Of a stretch of 64,000 nucleotides of DNA, positions 51,229-61,670 are shown one piece after another. The translations under genes and the position numbers were made by a program. Each line of letters opens with the position of its first letter. Within the stretch, counting starts at the first letter, position 1. The stretch is from Rhodococcus sp. ARC_M6 (GTDB lineage Bacteria > Actinomycetota > Actinomycetes > Mycobacteriales > Mycobacteriaceae). The notes under the pieces were generated by a model, which was given only the letters and a program-made list of their open reading frames with translations, was not told where the DNA came from and searched no databases. The stretch covers positions 62,001 through 126,000 of the forward strand of contig NZ_JALGQH010000012.1 of the NCBI RefSeq assembly GCF_022810305.1, read 5' to 3'.

Positions 51229-51927
51229 CTAGGCTGCGTGGTCCAGGGACCGTCCGTGAATCGAGAGCCAGCGCCTGATTGCGTAGTCCAGTCGGTCAGG
51301 TTCGACGCCGAGTTGCTCAGCGGTTGCTGCAAGGATCTCTGCGGTGTCCGCGGGGCGTTCGGCAGAGCCCAAGGTCGTGCCGATGAACGTGTCGGCGGCG
51401 GTGCCGAGGTCGGTGTGCGGAATGCCCGCCAACATCAAGAGGTGTGCCCAGGTCACTTCTGCATCGTCGCCACAGGCGTCGGCCCAGGCCCGGCGAACCG
51501 CGTCGAGTGAATGATCGGAATTGGCGGCCGAGAGAAGGTCCTCGACGGATTCGATGTGGAGGTAGTGAAGTTTCTCGGCAACCTGCTGAATATGGCGCGC
51601 CTCGATCGGAACACCGGTCGCGCTGTAGCGCCGTTTGTACGAGCCGATCTTGCCGGCCCACTGGTCCGAACTCCCGGCCTCCTCGAATGTTCGCAGGAGT
51701 TCGCGGGAACCGTCGGTGACGGGGTTCTGGTTGTGGGCCTGGCGGTAGGCCAGGTAGCGATCGACGACAGCAACTTCGCTGTGTCCGCTGCTCGACTGCA
51801 CCGATTCGATGATGCACAGCGCGAGACTCGCTCGGTACGCATCCGAAGCCACCCAGGCGGAGGGGTCGCCCAGTCGGTTGCGGCAGGCTGCTGCGACTGC
51901 GTCGACGGTATCTGTCGGGATGCTCAC
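51229..51927 (-). CDS. Hypothetical helical protein (unrecognised)
   Basis: A 232-residue soluble protein without signal peptide or membrane helices. I do not recognise the family. It is predicted to be mainly alpha-helical, with an AWADACGDDAEVTWAHLLMLAGIPHTD segment that faintly suggests a helix-hairpin-helix or Trp-rich binding region. GTG 51927 follows GGAGG five bases upstream, so it is a real gene. It stands alone on the minus strand between the FadD15-like and phosphoribosyltransferase genes. Confidence 0.65.
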   Translation of the reverse strand: MSIPTDTVDAVAAACRNRLGDPSAWVASDAYRASLALCIIESVQSSSGHSEVAVVDRYLAYRQAHNQNPVTDGSRELLRTFEEAGSSDQWAGKIGSYKRRYSATGVPIEARHIQQVAEKLHYLHIESVEDLLSAANSDHSLDAVRRAWADACGDDAEVTWAHLLMLAGIPHTDLGTAADTFIGTTLGSAERPADTAEILAATAEQLGVEPDRLDYAIRRWLSIHGRSLDHAA

Positions 51928-52039
51928 GATGTCCTCCAGGAAAAAACTTGCCGGTGTTATTTCTTGCTCCACACGGGCTATCGACACCTGGGGTCAAAAT
52001 GTTGCACACATCACATAAACGTTCCGTATTGCCTGAAAA

Positions 52040-52669
52040 CTACTGTTCGAGGAGGTTGACGACCTCGGCGTCGGTCAACTGGTGGAAGTCTTCGAAAGCC
52101 GCACCGACGCCGCCGAGTAGAGGCGGGACATACGGACAGACGACGGCGTCGGTCAAGTTCTCGAGCAGGCGCATCGCCTCGGGCGAAGCGATCGGTACAG
52201 CCACGATCACGCCGGCCGCGCCTTGTTCGCGAGCGCATTGCGATGCGACCGCAGCGCTCGCTCCCGTTGCCATTCCGTCGTCGACGATGACGGCGGTTCT
52301 GCCGACGAGCGAGAGCGGGGTGCGACGGTTTCGAAGAACCTGTGCTCGTCGCTGCAGTTCGGTGCGTTCGGTGCGCTCGATCCGTCGCAACGTTTCCGGC
52401 GAGACGCGCTCGGCCGCAATCACGTCGTGGTTGAGTACGCGGACGTCACCTTCTCCGATTGCGCCGAGAGCGAGTTCAGGATTTCGGGGAGACCCGAGTT
52501 TGCGCACGACGATGATGTCGAGCGGTGCGTGCAGGGCGGCCGCGACCTCGACTGCGACGGGAACGCCTCCACGAGGGAGCCCGAGGATTACCGGGTCGTG
52601 TAGTCGCGCAGGGTCCAGCCAGCCGGAGAGCGTTCGTCCGGCGGCAAATCGATCTCGATACTGTGCCAT
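52040..52669 (-). CDS. Phosphoribosyltransferase domain protein
   Basis: A 209-residue protein of the PRTase fold. The PRPP-binding motif is VIVDDGMATGAS, and the N-terminal LGLPRGGVPVAVEVA and VVRKLG segments match the standalone PRTase-like group often found near stress hydrolases. The C-terminal part (VVCPYVPPLLGGVG) is typical. The natural base is unknown and it may not act on free purines. ATG 52669 follows an AGGAC site. It lies in the same orientation as the nitrilase-family gene, 64 bp downstream of it. Confidence 0.85.
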   Translation of the reverse strand: MAQYRDRFAAGRTLSGWLDPARLHDPVILGLPRGGVPVAVEVAAALHAPLDIIVVRKLGSPRNPELALGAIGEGDVRVLNHDVIAAERVSPETLRRIERTERTELQRRAQVLRNRRTPLSLVGRTAVIVDDGMATGASAAVASQCAREQGAAGVIVAVPIASPEAMRLLENLTDAVVCPYVPPLLGGVGAAFEDFHQLTDAEVVNLLEQ

Positions 52670-52733
52670 GGCTGTCCTGGTGGAGAACGACCCTTCTGGT
52701 CGAGAGCCACTTTCGACGCTACTCGGGTATCCG

Positions 52734-53570
52734 TCACCGTTCGATAACTGTGAACCGGCGCAATGCGAGAGCCGGATTCTTCTGACGAACCTCGTCGATT
52801 CGCGAGCTCGAGACGGGTGCCGACGCGACGCCGACCTGCTCGCCGAGCGAACAGAGCACAACACCCATGGGGTCGACGATCATGCTTGCGCCGGCGCCGC
52901 CGCGCGCACTCTGGTCCGCGGCTGCGATGTACATCGTGTTCTCGATGGCCCGGGCACGAATCAGGGTCGTCCAGTGATCTTCTTTCAACGGGCCGGGAAC
53001 CCACTGAGCCGGAAGAAGGAGAACGTCGGCGCCGGCATCGACGATGCGACGAGTCACCTCGGGGAATCGGAGGTCGTAGCAGGTCTGCAGTCCGAAAGTC
53101 AGACCTTCGCAGGTGAAGGTCTGAGGCTCGTCGATCTCTCCGGGTTCGATTACTGCCGATTCCAGATATCCGAATGCGTCGTAGAGGTGCACTTTTCGGT
53201 AGATGGCGACAAGTTCGCCTCCCGGGCTCATTGCGACGATGCTGTTGGAGATTCTGCTCACGTTGCGGCGTCGCTCGTTCATTCCGGCTACGAGGAAGAT
53301 TCCGAGGTCCGCGGCGATGGCAGCCAGACCTGACCCGAACGTGCCGTCAACGTCTTCGGCGGTGTCGATCAGGCGCTCGTCGGTCCGGGGCGCGGTATAC
53401 ATGGAGTACTCCGGTGCGACTACCACTTTTGCGCCCTGAGCAGCGGCTTCGGTGGCAAGCGAACGCAGTGCGTCGAGGTTCGCCGCCTTGTCCATGCCGG
53501 GAGCGAACTGAGCAACGGCAACGACGGTCCGTGAGGGGGGCGTGGAGGTGTCCTCGATCATGGTTCTCAC
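52734..53570 (-). CDS. Carbon-nitrogen hydrolase (nitrilase superfamily)
   Basis: A 278-residue nitrilase-type amidase. The Glu-Lys-Cys triad is seen in VVAPEYSMY, YRKVHLYDAFGY and LQTCYDLRFPE. This pattern fits the NIT2/deaminated-glutathione amidase group, which in M. tuberculosis is similar to Rv0480c (from memory). The substrate may be an omega-amide. The start may be GTG 53570 or ATG 53561. It is divergent from deaD. Confidence 0.88.
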   Translation of the reverse strand: MRTMIEDTSTPPSRTVVAVAQFAPGMDKAANLDALRSLATEAAAQGAKVVVAPEYSMYTAPRTDERLIDTAEDVDGTFGSGLAAIAADLGIFLVAGMNERRRNVSRISNSIVAMSPGGELVAIYRKVHLYDAFGYLESAVIEPGEIDEPQTFTCEGLTFGLQTCYDLRFPEVTRRIVDAGADVLLLPAQWVPGPLKEDHWTTLIRARAIENTMYIAAADQSARGGAGASMIVDPMGVVLCSLGEQVGVASAPVSSSRIDEVRQKNPALALRRFTVIER

Positions 53571-53663
53571 GCTAGGCGAAACCGCCGGTAAACGCCGATG
53601 TGTCGTAATCGATCACGAGGTATGTAGTCGTGGCTATACTCCTTCGGCTAAACTGCTGGTCAA

Positions 53664-55415
53664 ATGAGTGATATTGAGCGTGACCCCGAACCCCCAACAT
53701 TTGCCGACCTCGACATCGATGATCGGGTACTGAAGGCACTGTCTGACGTGGGCTACGAGTCGCCCTCGCCGATCCAGGCTGCCACCATTCCTCCGCTGCT
53801 CGAAGGTAAGGATGTCGTCGGACTTGCCCAGACCGGCACCGGCAAGACAGCGGCATTCGCGATTCCTGTCCTGTCGCGTATCGATACGACGGTGAAGCAG
53901 ACTCAGGCGCTGGTGCTGGCTCCGACCCGCGAGCTTGCACTGCAGGTAGCCGAGGCTTTCGGCAAGTACTCCGCCCACATCCCCGGGCTGAATGTCCTGC
54001 CGATCTACGGTGGCCAGAGCTACGGCGTCCAGCTGTCCGGCTTGCGCCGCGGCGCACACGTCGTCGTCGGTACGCCGGGCCGTGTCATCGACCACCTCGA
54101 GAAGGGCACTCTCGACCTGACCAATCTCGCCTACCTCGTTCTCGACGAGGCCGACGAGATGCTGAAGATGGGCTTCCAGGAGGACGTCGAGCGCATCCTC
54201 CGCGACACCCCCAGCCAGAAGCAGGTCGCACTGTTCTCTGCGACGATGCCCGGATCCATCCGTCGCATCTCGAAGCAGTACCTGAACAACCCGGTCGAGA
54301 TCACCGTCAAGTCCAAGACGTCGACGGCCTCGAACATTAATCAGCGCTACATCCAGGTTGCGCATCAGCGCAAGCTCGACGCCCTGACTCGTGTTCTCGA
54401 GGTCGAAACCTTCGAGGCGATGATCATCTTCGTTCGCACCAAGCAGGCAACAGAAGAGTTGGCCGAGAAGCTTCGCGCTCGTGGACATTCTGCTGCTGCC
54501 ATCAACGGCGACATCGTCCAGGCGCAGCGTGAGCGGACCATCGGTCAGCTCAAGAACGGTGCCCTCGACATCCTCGTGGCCACCGACGTTGCCGCCCGCG
54601 GTCTCGACGTCGAGCGCATTTCGCACGTTGTCAACTACGACATCCCGCACGACACCGAGTCCTACGTGCACCGCATCGGCCGTACCGGCCGCGCGGGCCG
54701 TCAGGGTGACGCGTTGCTGTTCGTCGCTCCGCGTGAGCGTCACCTGCTCAAGTCCATCGAGAAGGCGACCCGTCAGCCGCTCGCCGAGATGCAGCTGCCC
54801 AGTGTCGACGACGTCAACGCTCAGCGTGTCTCCAAGTTCGGTGATTCCATCACCGAGAGCCTGGCGTCCGAGAATCTCGCGTTGTTCCGCAAGATGATCG
54901 AAGATTACGACCAGGAACACGACGTTCCGCTCATCGACATCGCGGCAGCACTCGCTGTGCAGTCGCGTGACGGCGACGCATTCCTTCTCGCTCCCGAGCC
55001 GCCGGCACCGCCGCGTCGTGAGCGTGAGCCGCGTGAGCCGCGCCCGCCGCGCAAGTTCGACGATCGTGAAGCTCCGCGTTCGCGTGGACCCGAGGGTCAG
55101 GAATTGGCGACGTACCGCATTGCGGTCGGTAAGCGTCACCGTGTTGTTCCGGGTGCCATTGTCGGTGCTATCGCCAACGAGGGTGGCTTGCGTCGAAGCG
55201 ACTTCGGGCACATCAGCATTCGTCCCGATCACAGCATCGTCGAGTTGCCGGCAGATCTGTCCAACGAGACCCTCGAGGCTCTTCGTCGGACTCGTATCTC
55301 CGGTGTCTTGATCCAATTGCAGCCTGATTTCGGACCGCCTCAGGGCCGTCCGGCCGGCGGCCGTGGTGGTCGTGATGACCGCCGCGGTGGCGGACGCGAT
55401 CGCTTCGAAGACTGA
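53664..55415 (+). CDS. deaD: DEAD-box RNA helicase DeaD/CsdA
   Basis: A 583-residue RNA helicase for ribosome assembly and cold adaptation. Motifs: Q-motif SPIQAATIPPLL, I AQTGTGKT, Ia PTRELALQ, II DEAD, III SAT and VI HRIGRTGRAG. After a Pro/Arg-rich linker (about 455-490), an RNA-binding DbpA-type domain follows (YRIAVGKRHRVVPGAIVGAI), then a Gly/Arg-rich tail. It is placed as M. tuberculosis deaD (Rv1253) near the kgd region. It ends at a T-rich terminator, and its stop lies inside the first of two 24-bp direct repeats. Confidence 0.95.
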   Translation: MSDIERDPEPPTFADLDIDDRVLKALSDVGYESPSPIQAATIPPLLEGKDVVGLAQTGTGKTAAFAIPVLSRIDTTVKQTQALVLAPTRELALQVAEAFGKYSAHIPGLNVLPIYGGQSYGVQLSGLRRGAHVVVGTPGRVIDHLEKGTLDLTNLAYLVLDEADEMLKMGFQEDVERILRDTPSQKQVALFSATMPGSIRRISKQYLNNPVEITVKSKTSTASNINQRYIQVAHQRKLDALTRVLEVETFEAMIIFVRTKQATEELAEKLRARGHSAAAINGDIVQAQRERTIGQLKNGALDILVATDVAARGLDVERISHVVNYDIPHDTESYVHRIGRTGRAGRQGDALLFVAPRERHLLKSIEKATRQPLAEMQLPSVDDVNAQRVSKFGDSITESLASENLALFRKMIEDYDQEHDVPLIDIAAALAVQSRDGDAFLLAPEPPAPPRREREPREPRPPRKFDDREAPRSRGPEGQELATYRIAVGKRHRVVPGAIVGAIANEGGLRRSDFGHISIRPDHSIVELPADLSNETLEALRRTRISGVLIQLQPDFGPPQGRPAGGRGGRDDRRGGGRDRFED

Positions 55416-55464
55416 TCTTTTTCACTGAACAGGCGAAGGCTGATCTTTTTCACTGAAACAGGCG
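55411..55464 (+). repeat. Tandem direct repeat at the deaD 3' end
   Basis: ctgatctttttcactgaacaggcg begins at 55411 and is repeated about 29 bp later, with one inserted A. The first copy contains the deaD stop and the second runs into the terminator. It looks like a local duplication of the terminator's leading arm. Confidence 0.85.
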
Positions 55465-55500
55465 CTGCTCTCCAATTGGAGTGCAGCGCCTGTTTTGTTT
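55458..55500 (+). terminator. deaD terminator
   Basis: A long stem (ACAGGCGCTGC, then CTCCAA against TTGGAG, then GCAGCGCCTGT) ends in TTTTGTTT on the plus strand. The arms pair almost completely apart from single T mismatches. It can also end the convergent ABC gene message, with a shorter T-run. Confidence 0.9.
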
Positions 55501-55527
55501 GTCAGTGCCTGTTCGTCAGCGTGACGG

Positions 55528-57432
55528 TCAGAGGGTGCTCGGTTCGAGATCGGCGGGAGCGGATTGCTCACTGCCGGTATCGAATTGAGTGCGGTACAGC
55601 TCGGCGTACCGACCGCTGTGGGCGAGTAGTTCGGTGTGAGTGCCGCGCTCGATGATCCGTCCGGCTTCGACGACCAGAATCAGGTCGGCGGCGCGGATAG
55701 TGGAGAGTCGGTGCGCGATCACGACTGCGGTGCGCCCGGCAAGGGCTTCGCCCAGGGCTTCCTGAACTGCGGCCTCGGATGTCGAGTCCAGGTGGGCGGT
55801 GGCTTCGTCGAGGATGACGACTCTCGGCTGAGCCAAGAGCAACCGCGCGATGGTCAGACGTTGACGCTCACCGCCGGACAACCGGTATCCGCGTTCGCCG
55901 ACAACGGTTTCGAGTCCGTCGGGCAAGGACGCAACGAGGTTGGTGAGCCTCGCCCGCTCGAGCACCTCACGCAACTCTTCCTCAGTGGCGCCGGGCCGGG
56001 CGAGCAGCAGATTAGATCGCAGGCTTTCGTGGAACAGGTGACCGTCCTGGGTGACCATACCGACGGTTTCCCGAATGGAATCGGTGGTCAGATCTCGGAC
56101 GTCGACCCCGCCGAGTTCGACAGAACCGGAATCGACGTCGTAGAGGCGCGGAATCATCTGAGCGATAGTCGACTTTCCGGCGCCGGAAGTTCCGACGAGT
56201 GCCACCATCTGGCCGGCTTCGGTGCGAAATGACAGTTCGTGGAGAACGTCCTCGCCTCCGCGGTTGTCGAGGATCGCCACCTCCTCGAGGGAAGCAAGAG
56301 AGACCTTGTCCGCGGAAGGGTAGGCGAATTTCACGTTCTTGAATTCGACGGATACGGGTCCGTCGGGAACTACACCCGCATCAGGCTTTTCGGTGATGAG
56401 TGGTGCCAGGTCGAGAACTTCGAAGACACGCTCGAAACTGACGAGGGCGCTCATGACGTCCATGCGTGCACTGGCGAGTGCGGTCAGGGGTGAGTACAGC
56501 CGAGTGAGTAGCAATGCCATCGAGACAACGGCTCCGGCATCCAACTGCCCGCGCAATGCGTAGTAGCCGCCGAGTCCGTAGACGAGCGCAAGGGCCAGAG
56601 CCGAGACAAGCGTCAGCGCGGTGACAAAGATGGACTGCAGCATGGCGGTGCGGACGCCGATGTTGCGGACCCGTCGGGCTCGGACTGCGAACTCGGTGGA
56701 TTCCTGTTCGGGGCGGCCGAAGAGTTTGACCAGAGTTGCACCCGGCGCCGAGAAGCGTTCGGTCATCTGAGTGCTCATGGCCGAATTGTGATTGGCGGCT
56801 TCACGACTGAGAGCGGCGAGTCTCGCGCCCATGCGCCTGGCCGGGATCACGAATATCGGTAGCAACAGTAGTGCAAGCATGGTGATCTGCCAGGAAATTC
56901 CGAGCATGACAACAAGCGTGATCACTAAGGTGACCAAGTTGCTGACCACGCCGGACAGCGTATTGCTGAACGCGCGCTGCGCGCCGATTACATCGTTGTT
57001 GAGTCGGCTGACGAGTGCGCCCGTACGAGTCCGGGTGAAGAATGCAATGGGCATCTTCTGGACGTGGTCGAATACTGCGGTCCGCAGGTGCAGGATCAGA
57101 TCTTCACCGATACTCGCGGAGAGCCATCGCGTCAGCAGTCCGAGAGCTGCTTCGAGCAGGGCCACCAGTGCGATCAGCCCGGCCAGGATCACGACCACGC
57201 TGACAGCGTCGCCACCCACGATCGCGTTGACCACGTCGCCGGCCAGCACGGGAGTGGCGACGGCCAGTGCGGCGGTAACCACGCTGAGCACGAGAAACCA
57301 ACTCAGATTGCGCTTCTGGGGGACCGCGAACGTCGCGATGCGCTTGAGTGCCTTCTTCGAGAACGGCCGTCTGTCTTCCTGCCCGTGCATCGCGTTGTAC
57401 ATCGCGTTCCGGGCAGTTAATTCCATACTCAT
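55528..57432 (-). CDS. ABC exporter, homodimeric half-transporter
   Basis: A 634-residue TMD-NBD exporter. Six helices span about residues 40-330. The NBD has Walker A GTSGAGKST (near 411), signature LSGGERQR, Walker B VVILDEATAHLD and switch region IAHRLSTI. The catalytic Glu is present, so a symmetric homodimer is likely. An unusual insert (SADKVSLASLEEVAIL) before Walker A lengthens the NBD. ATG 57432 has AAGGA seven bases upstream. It sits just behind a striking 16-bp inverted repeat. The substrate is unknown; multidrug or lipid export is typical. Confidence 0.9.
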   Translation of the reverse strand: MSMELTARNAMYNAMHGQEDRRPFSKKALKRIATFAVPQKRNLSWFLVLSVVTAALAVATPVLAGDVVNAIVGGDAVSVVVILAGLIALVALLEAALGLLTRWLSASIGEDLILHLRTAVFDHVQKMPIAFFTRTRTGALVSRLNNDVIGAQRAFSNTLSGVVSNLVTLVITLVVMLGISWQITMLALLLLPIFVIPARRMGARLAALSREAANHNSAMSTQMTERFSAPGATLVKLFGRPEQESTEFAVRARRVRNIGVRTAMLQSIFVTALTLVSALALALVYGLGGYYALRGQLDAGAVVSMALLLTRLYSPLTALASARMDVMSALVSFERVFEVLDLAPLITEKPDAGVVPDGPVSVEFKNVKFAYPSADKVSLASLEEVAILDNRGGEDVLHELSFRTEAGQMVALVGTSGAGKSTIAQMIPRLYDVDSGSVELGGVDVRDLTTDSIRETVGMVTQDGHLFHESLRSNLLLARPGATEEELREVLERARLTNLVASLPDGLETVVGERGYRLSGGERQRLTIARLLLAQPRVVILDEATAHLDSTSEAAVQEALGEALAGRTAVVIAHRLSTIRAADLILVVEAGRIIERGTHTELLAHSGRYAELYRTQFDTGSEQSAPADLEPSTL

Positions 57433-57440
57433 GTCGGCGT

Positions 57441-57491
57441 CCTTCGTGTCGTACCGGCACCGAACGTTACGTTGTCGGTACGACATGAAGG
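57441..57491. promoter_or_regulatory. 16-bp inverted repeat upstream of the ABC exporter
   Basis: The arms CCTTCGTGTCGTACCG (57441-57456) and CGGTACGACATGAAGG (57476-57491) pair at 15 of 16 positions, with a 19-base spacer. The core TGTCGTACCG/CGGTACGACA is perfect. It begins nine bases before the ABC start codon, where it would cover the promoter. It looks like an operator with two widely spaced half-sites. Confidence 0.6.
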
Positions 57492-57527
57492 TAAAGCCTC
57501 AAGCGCGCTTGAGGTCAAGAACGGGAT

Positions 57528-57926
57528 TCAGTGGCGCTTCTCGAGCCCTACTGCTTCTCTCAGCCGTTCCGCTGCTGTTCGAAGCTCTGGATCGTTGAAT
57601 GCGGATGATGCGAGCAGTGTGGCCAACGCCTCCGCGAGGACATTGAGTTTCTCTTGCGAGGCTTCGCTCGCACGGCGGCCGGCGTTCTCGAGCAGCACCA
57701 CCAACAGGAGTGTGAAGACGCTCGCAACGGTGTGGATGGCAACTTGCCAGGCCTTGAGGTCTGTCCACCACGGCAAGCTGATCAGCCACACCACGACGAT
57801 CCCGGCGCAGATGAAGAAGAACGGGGCCTGGCTGACCCGCAGTTCGGCGTGCTCTACGAAGCGGTCGAACGATGAACGGCGGTCACCGCCTCGGCGGCTT
57901 CGTGCGGCGTTGCTTCTTCGCTCCAT
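57528..57926 (-). CDS. Low-affinity iron permease family protein
   Basis: A 132-residue membrane protein with two hydrophobic helices (APFFFICAGIVVVWLISL and VASVFTLLLVVLLEN) and a charged C-terminal helix. This matches the bacterial low-affinity iron permease (Fet4-like, PF04120) layout, but iron transport has not been shown for such short proteins. ATG 57926 (MERRSNA) replaces a longer frame that would overlap the lipoprotein gene. No clear ribosome site is seen. Confidence 0.7.
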   Translation of the reverse strand: MERRSNAARSRRGGDRRSSFDRFVEHAELRVSQAPFFFICAGIVVVWLISLPWWTDLKAWQVAIHTVASVFTLLLVVLLENAGRRASEASQEKLNVLAEALATLLASSAFNDPELRTAAERLREAVGLEKRH

Positions 57927-57987
57927 CACCGGGAGTTTAGTCCCATCCTCGGTCGGTGCCTCGATGCCTTGCGCAGATCGAAGGCCT

Positions 57988-58578
57988 TTATCGGGCCACG
58001 TCCACCACGACACGGACAGGGTCGGACAGTGTTGTCACGGAGAAGGGACGCTTCTCGGTGACGCCGATGAACGACTGGGTCACGCCTTCGAATACCGAGG
58101 ATCCGTTTACCTCGGTGACGATGCCACCGGCAACTCCGGGAACGGGATTGGGCCCGGAGTACTGATCCACGCCGCTGTCGAACGGGTAGGCGGATCCGTC
58201 GATCAGCACCTGGATGACTGCGCCGCCCGTGACGTTCATGGGCTTGCCGCTACCTTCCTGAACTGCTGCGTCGACGTACTTGACCCGCCATCCGGGGGTT
58301 CCGGTGCCGCCCATTTCGTAGACGACACGATCGAAGTTCTCGTGTGCGCCTATCCGGACGTCAGTGACGGTCAGCCTCGACTCGGACACTGCTGCCGAGG
58401 TTTTGTCCGAACTGTCCGTCGGGGCGGGTTCTGCCGTGGCTCCCGAACTGGTAGGCACGGAGGCCGAGGATGTGACTGCGGTCGGTGTCGCGACGGTTTC
58501 CTGCGAGCAAGCGGTGAGGCTTACACCTACTGCGATGGCAGCGATGGCGGCAAATGATCTCGTCCGGTTCGTTGTCAT
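57988..58578 (-). CDS. Lipoprotein with AMIN-like domain
   Basis: A 196-residue secreted lipoprotein. A signal peptide (RSFAAIAAIAVGVS) ends in the lipobox LTAC. A Ser/Thr/Ala/Pro-rich linker (about 25-65) follows. The rest is an AMIN-like beta domain with DVRIGAHENFDRVVYEMGG and a closing VRVVVDVAR. Such domains bind the cell envelope. Its size and place resemble M. tuberculosis LprE (Rv1252c), but I cannot confirm identity. ATG 58578 starts the signal peptide; the longer frame is rejected. Confidence 0.82.
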   Translation of the reverse strand: MTTNRTRSFAAIAAIAVGVSLTACSQETVATPTAVTSSASVPTSSGATAEPAPTDSSDKTSAAVSESRLTVTDVRIGAHENFDRVVYEMGGTGTPGWRVKYVDAAVQEGSGKPMNVTGGAVIQVLIDGSAYPFDSGVDQYSGPNPVPGVAGGIVTEVNGSSVFEGVTQSFIGVTEKRPFSVTTLSDPVRVVVDVAR

Positions 58579-58634
58579 GCATCGATCGTAGGGCTCGCGA
58601 ATGGCGGCGAGGCAAGCGCGGTGCTCGGAGTTAT

Positions 58635-59060
58635 CTAACCGATATCGCCGTCGACGTAGAGCCACTGGCCGTCGATTCGTTCGAACCTGCTGCGCTCGTG
58701 GAGAATCCCGTGCTCCCGTCCGAATGAGTAGTGGGCGCGGAACTCGACGATGCCTTGGGAATCGAACAGACTGCCGCGTTCGGTGTCCAAGATCTCGAGC
58801 CGAGTCCATTGCTGGTCGGGGTCCAGATCCAGCGTCGACGGCCGGTGGTCGGAATGCCAAGTCCTCAGCAGATATTCGGCATCGAACACGGCAAAAGCCG
58901 TGTACCTCGAGCGCATCAGTGTTTCGGCAGTGGGCGCGGTGGCCTGTCCGGAGAGGTATCGGCTGCAGCACTCGCCCAACGGATTCCCGCTCCCGCAAGG
59001 GCAGGGAGAAGTTGGGGTGAGGGTAGACGGGTCGAATCGAATGGGGCGGCGCGAAGTCAC
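58635..59060 (-). CDS. YchJ/UPF0225-family protein with SEC-C zinc motif
   Basis: A 141-residue protein. The SEC-C motif PCPCGSGNPLGECC (19-32) would bind zinc. The rest is a NTF2-like domain: MRSRYTAFAVFDAEYLLRTWH, VEFRAHYSFG and SRFERIDGQWLYVDGD, as in YchJ. The function is unknown. It lies 22 bp downstream of the acyl-CoA synthetase gene on the same strand. Confidence 0.9.
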   Translation of the reverse strand: MTSRRPIRFDPSTLTPTSPCPCGSGNPLGECCSRYLSGQATAPTAETLMRSRYTAFAVFDAEYLLRTWHSDHRPSTLDLDPDQQWTRLEILDTERGSLFDSQGIVEFRAHYSFGREHGILHERSRFERIDGQWLYVDGDIG

Positions 59061-59082
59061 CGCCCCATTACAGCACGAGAAC

Positions 59083-60645
<1,563 letters not shown>

Positions 60646-60662
60646 TCGACCACCTTTCAGTG

Positions 60663-60678
60663 TGTGACGGGTGTCACA
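60663..60678. promoter_or_regulatory. Perfect CRP/GlxR consensus box before the acyl-CoA synthetase
   Basis: TGTGACGGGTGTCACA is an exact match to TGTGA-N6-TCACA. It lies 18-33 bp before the synthetase ATG at 60645, a position that fits repression by blocking the promoter or the start. Confidence 0.6.
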
Positions 60679-60892
60679 AGGCTAGTGGTCGTGGCCCGTC
60701 TGCATACGTATTTCCGAGGAAGGTGACCGTCGATTCGGACTGTTCGGACAAAGCGGCCCTGAGTTTCGTTCTCTGAATATCAGGGTCGTCCCCGATGGCG
60801 GCGGCGACTTGCAGACGACAAGATGGGAGCAGTGTCAGTAGGTGCCCGCATACTGGGCGCCGGATCAATCCGAAGTGAAGAGGAAGGCGATC

Positions 60893-61666
60893 ATGAGTTC
60901 GCACGCCCAAGATATTGCGGCCCGCGCCGTAGGCCTGTCCAAGACGTACGGCACTGGAGACACCCAGGTACACGCACTCAGTGCTGTGTCCGCAGATTTT
61001 GCGCGCGGTGAATTTACGGCCATCATGGGCCCGTCGGGCTCGGGAAAGTCGACGCTGATGCATTGCCTGGCAGGTCTGGACTCGGCCAGCTCGGGGTCCG
61101 TTCTCATCGGCGACACCGAGTTGACAGGGCTGTCGGACAAGCAGATGACGGCACTACGACGCGATCGCATCGGGTTCGTTTTTCAGGCATTCAACCTGGT
61201 GCCGACATTGACGGCCCTCGAGAACATCACGTTGCCGCTTGATATCGCCGGTCGAAAGGCCGATCCGGCATGGCTGGACAATGTGCTCACGAAGCTCGGT
61301 TTGAAGGATCGGTTGGACCACCGACCGGGCGAGTTGTCGGGTGGACAGCAGCAGCGCGTGGCGTGTGCGAGGGCACTGGCAGGCCAGCCCGAAATCATTT
61401 TCGGGGACGAGCCGACGGGCAACCTCGATTCGCGTTCGTCGGGTGAGGTGTTGTCGATTCTTCGGTCAGCGGTCGACGAGTTCGGTCAGACCGTGGTTAT
61501 CGTGACGCACGATCCGCGGGCGGCGGCCTATGCGGATCGTGTCGTTTTCCTGGCGGACGGCAAGATCGTCGACGAACTGCGTGAGCCGACGGCCGATTCC
61601 GTTCTGGATCGGATGAAGCGTCTGGATGCTCCGCAGGTTGCAGTCACAGTAGAAGCCGGAGCTTGA
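60893..61666 (+). CDS. ABC ATPase of the MacB/LolD (FtsE-like) family
   Basis: A 257-residue ATPase: Walker A GPSGSGKST, Q-loop FVFQAFNLVPTLTALENI, signature LSGGQQQR, Walker B IIFGDEPTGNLD and switch IVTHD. This subfamily drives mechanical export or lipoprotein release together with FtsX-like permeases. ATG 60893 follows GAGGAAGG. The permease gene starts four bases after the stop. The substrate is unknown. Confidence 0.93.
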   Translation: MSSHAQDIAARAVGLSKTYGTGDTQVHALSAVSADFARGEFTAIMGPSGSGKSTLMHCLAGLDSASSGSVLIGDTELTGLSDKQMTALRRDRIGFVFQAFNLVPTLTALENITLPLDIAGRKADPAWLDNVLTKLGLKDRLDHRPGELSGGQQQRVACARALAGQPEIIFGDEPTGNLDSRSSGEVLSILRSAVDEFGQTVVIVTHDPRAAAYADRVVFLADGKIVDELREPTADSVLDRMKRLDAPQVAVTVEAGA

Positions 61667-61670
61667 CGAT

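Noticed and set aside
53634..55316. 560-codon minus-strand frame opposite deaD
   Set aside because: An antisense shadow. The plus strand shows every DEAD-box motif in order.
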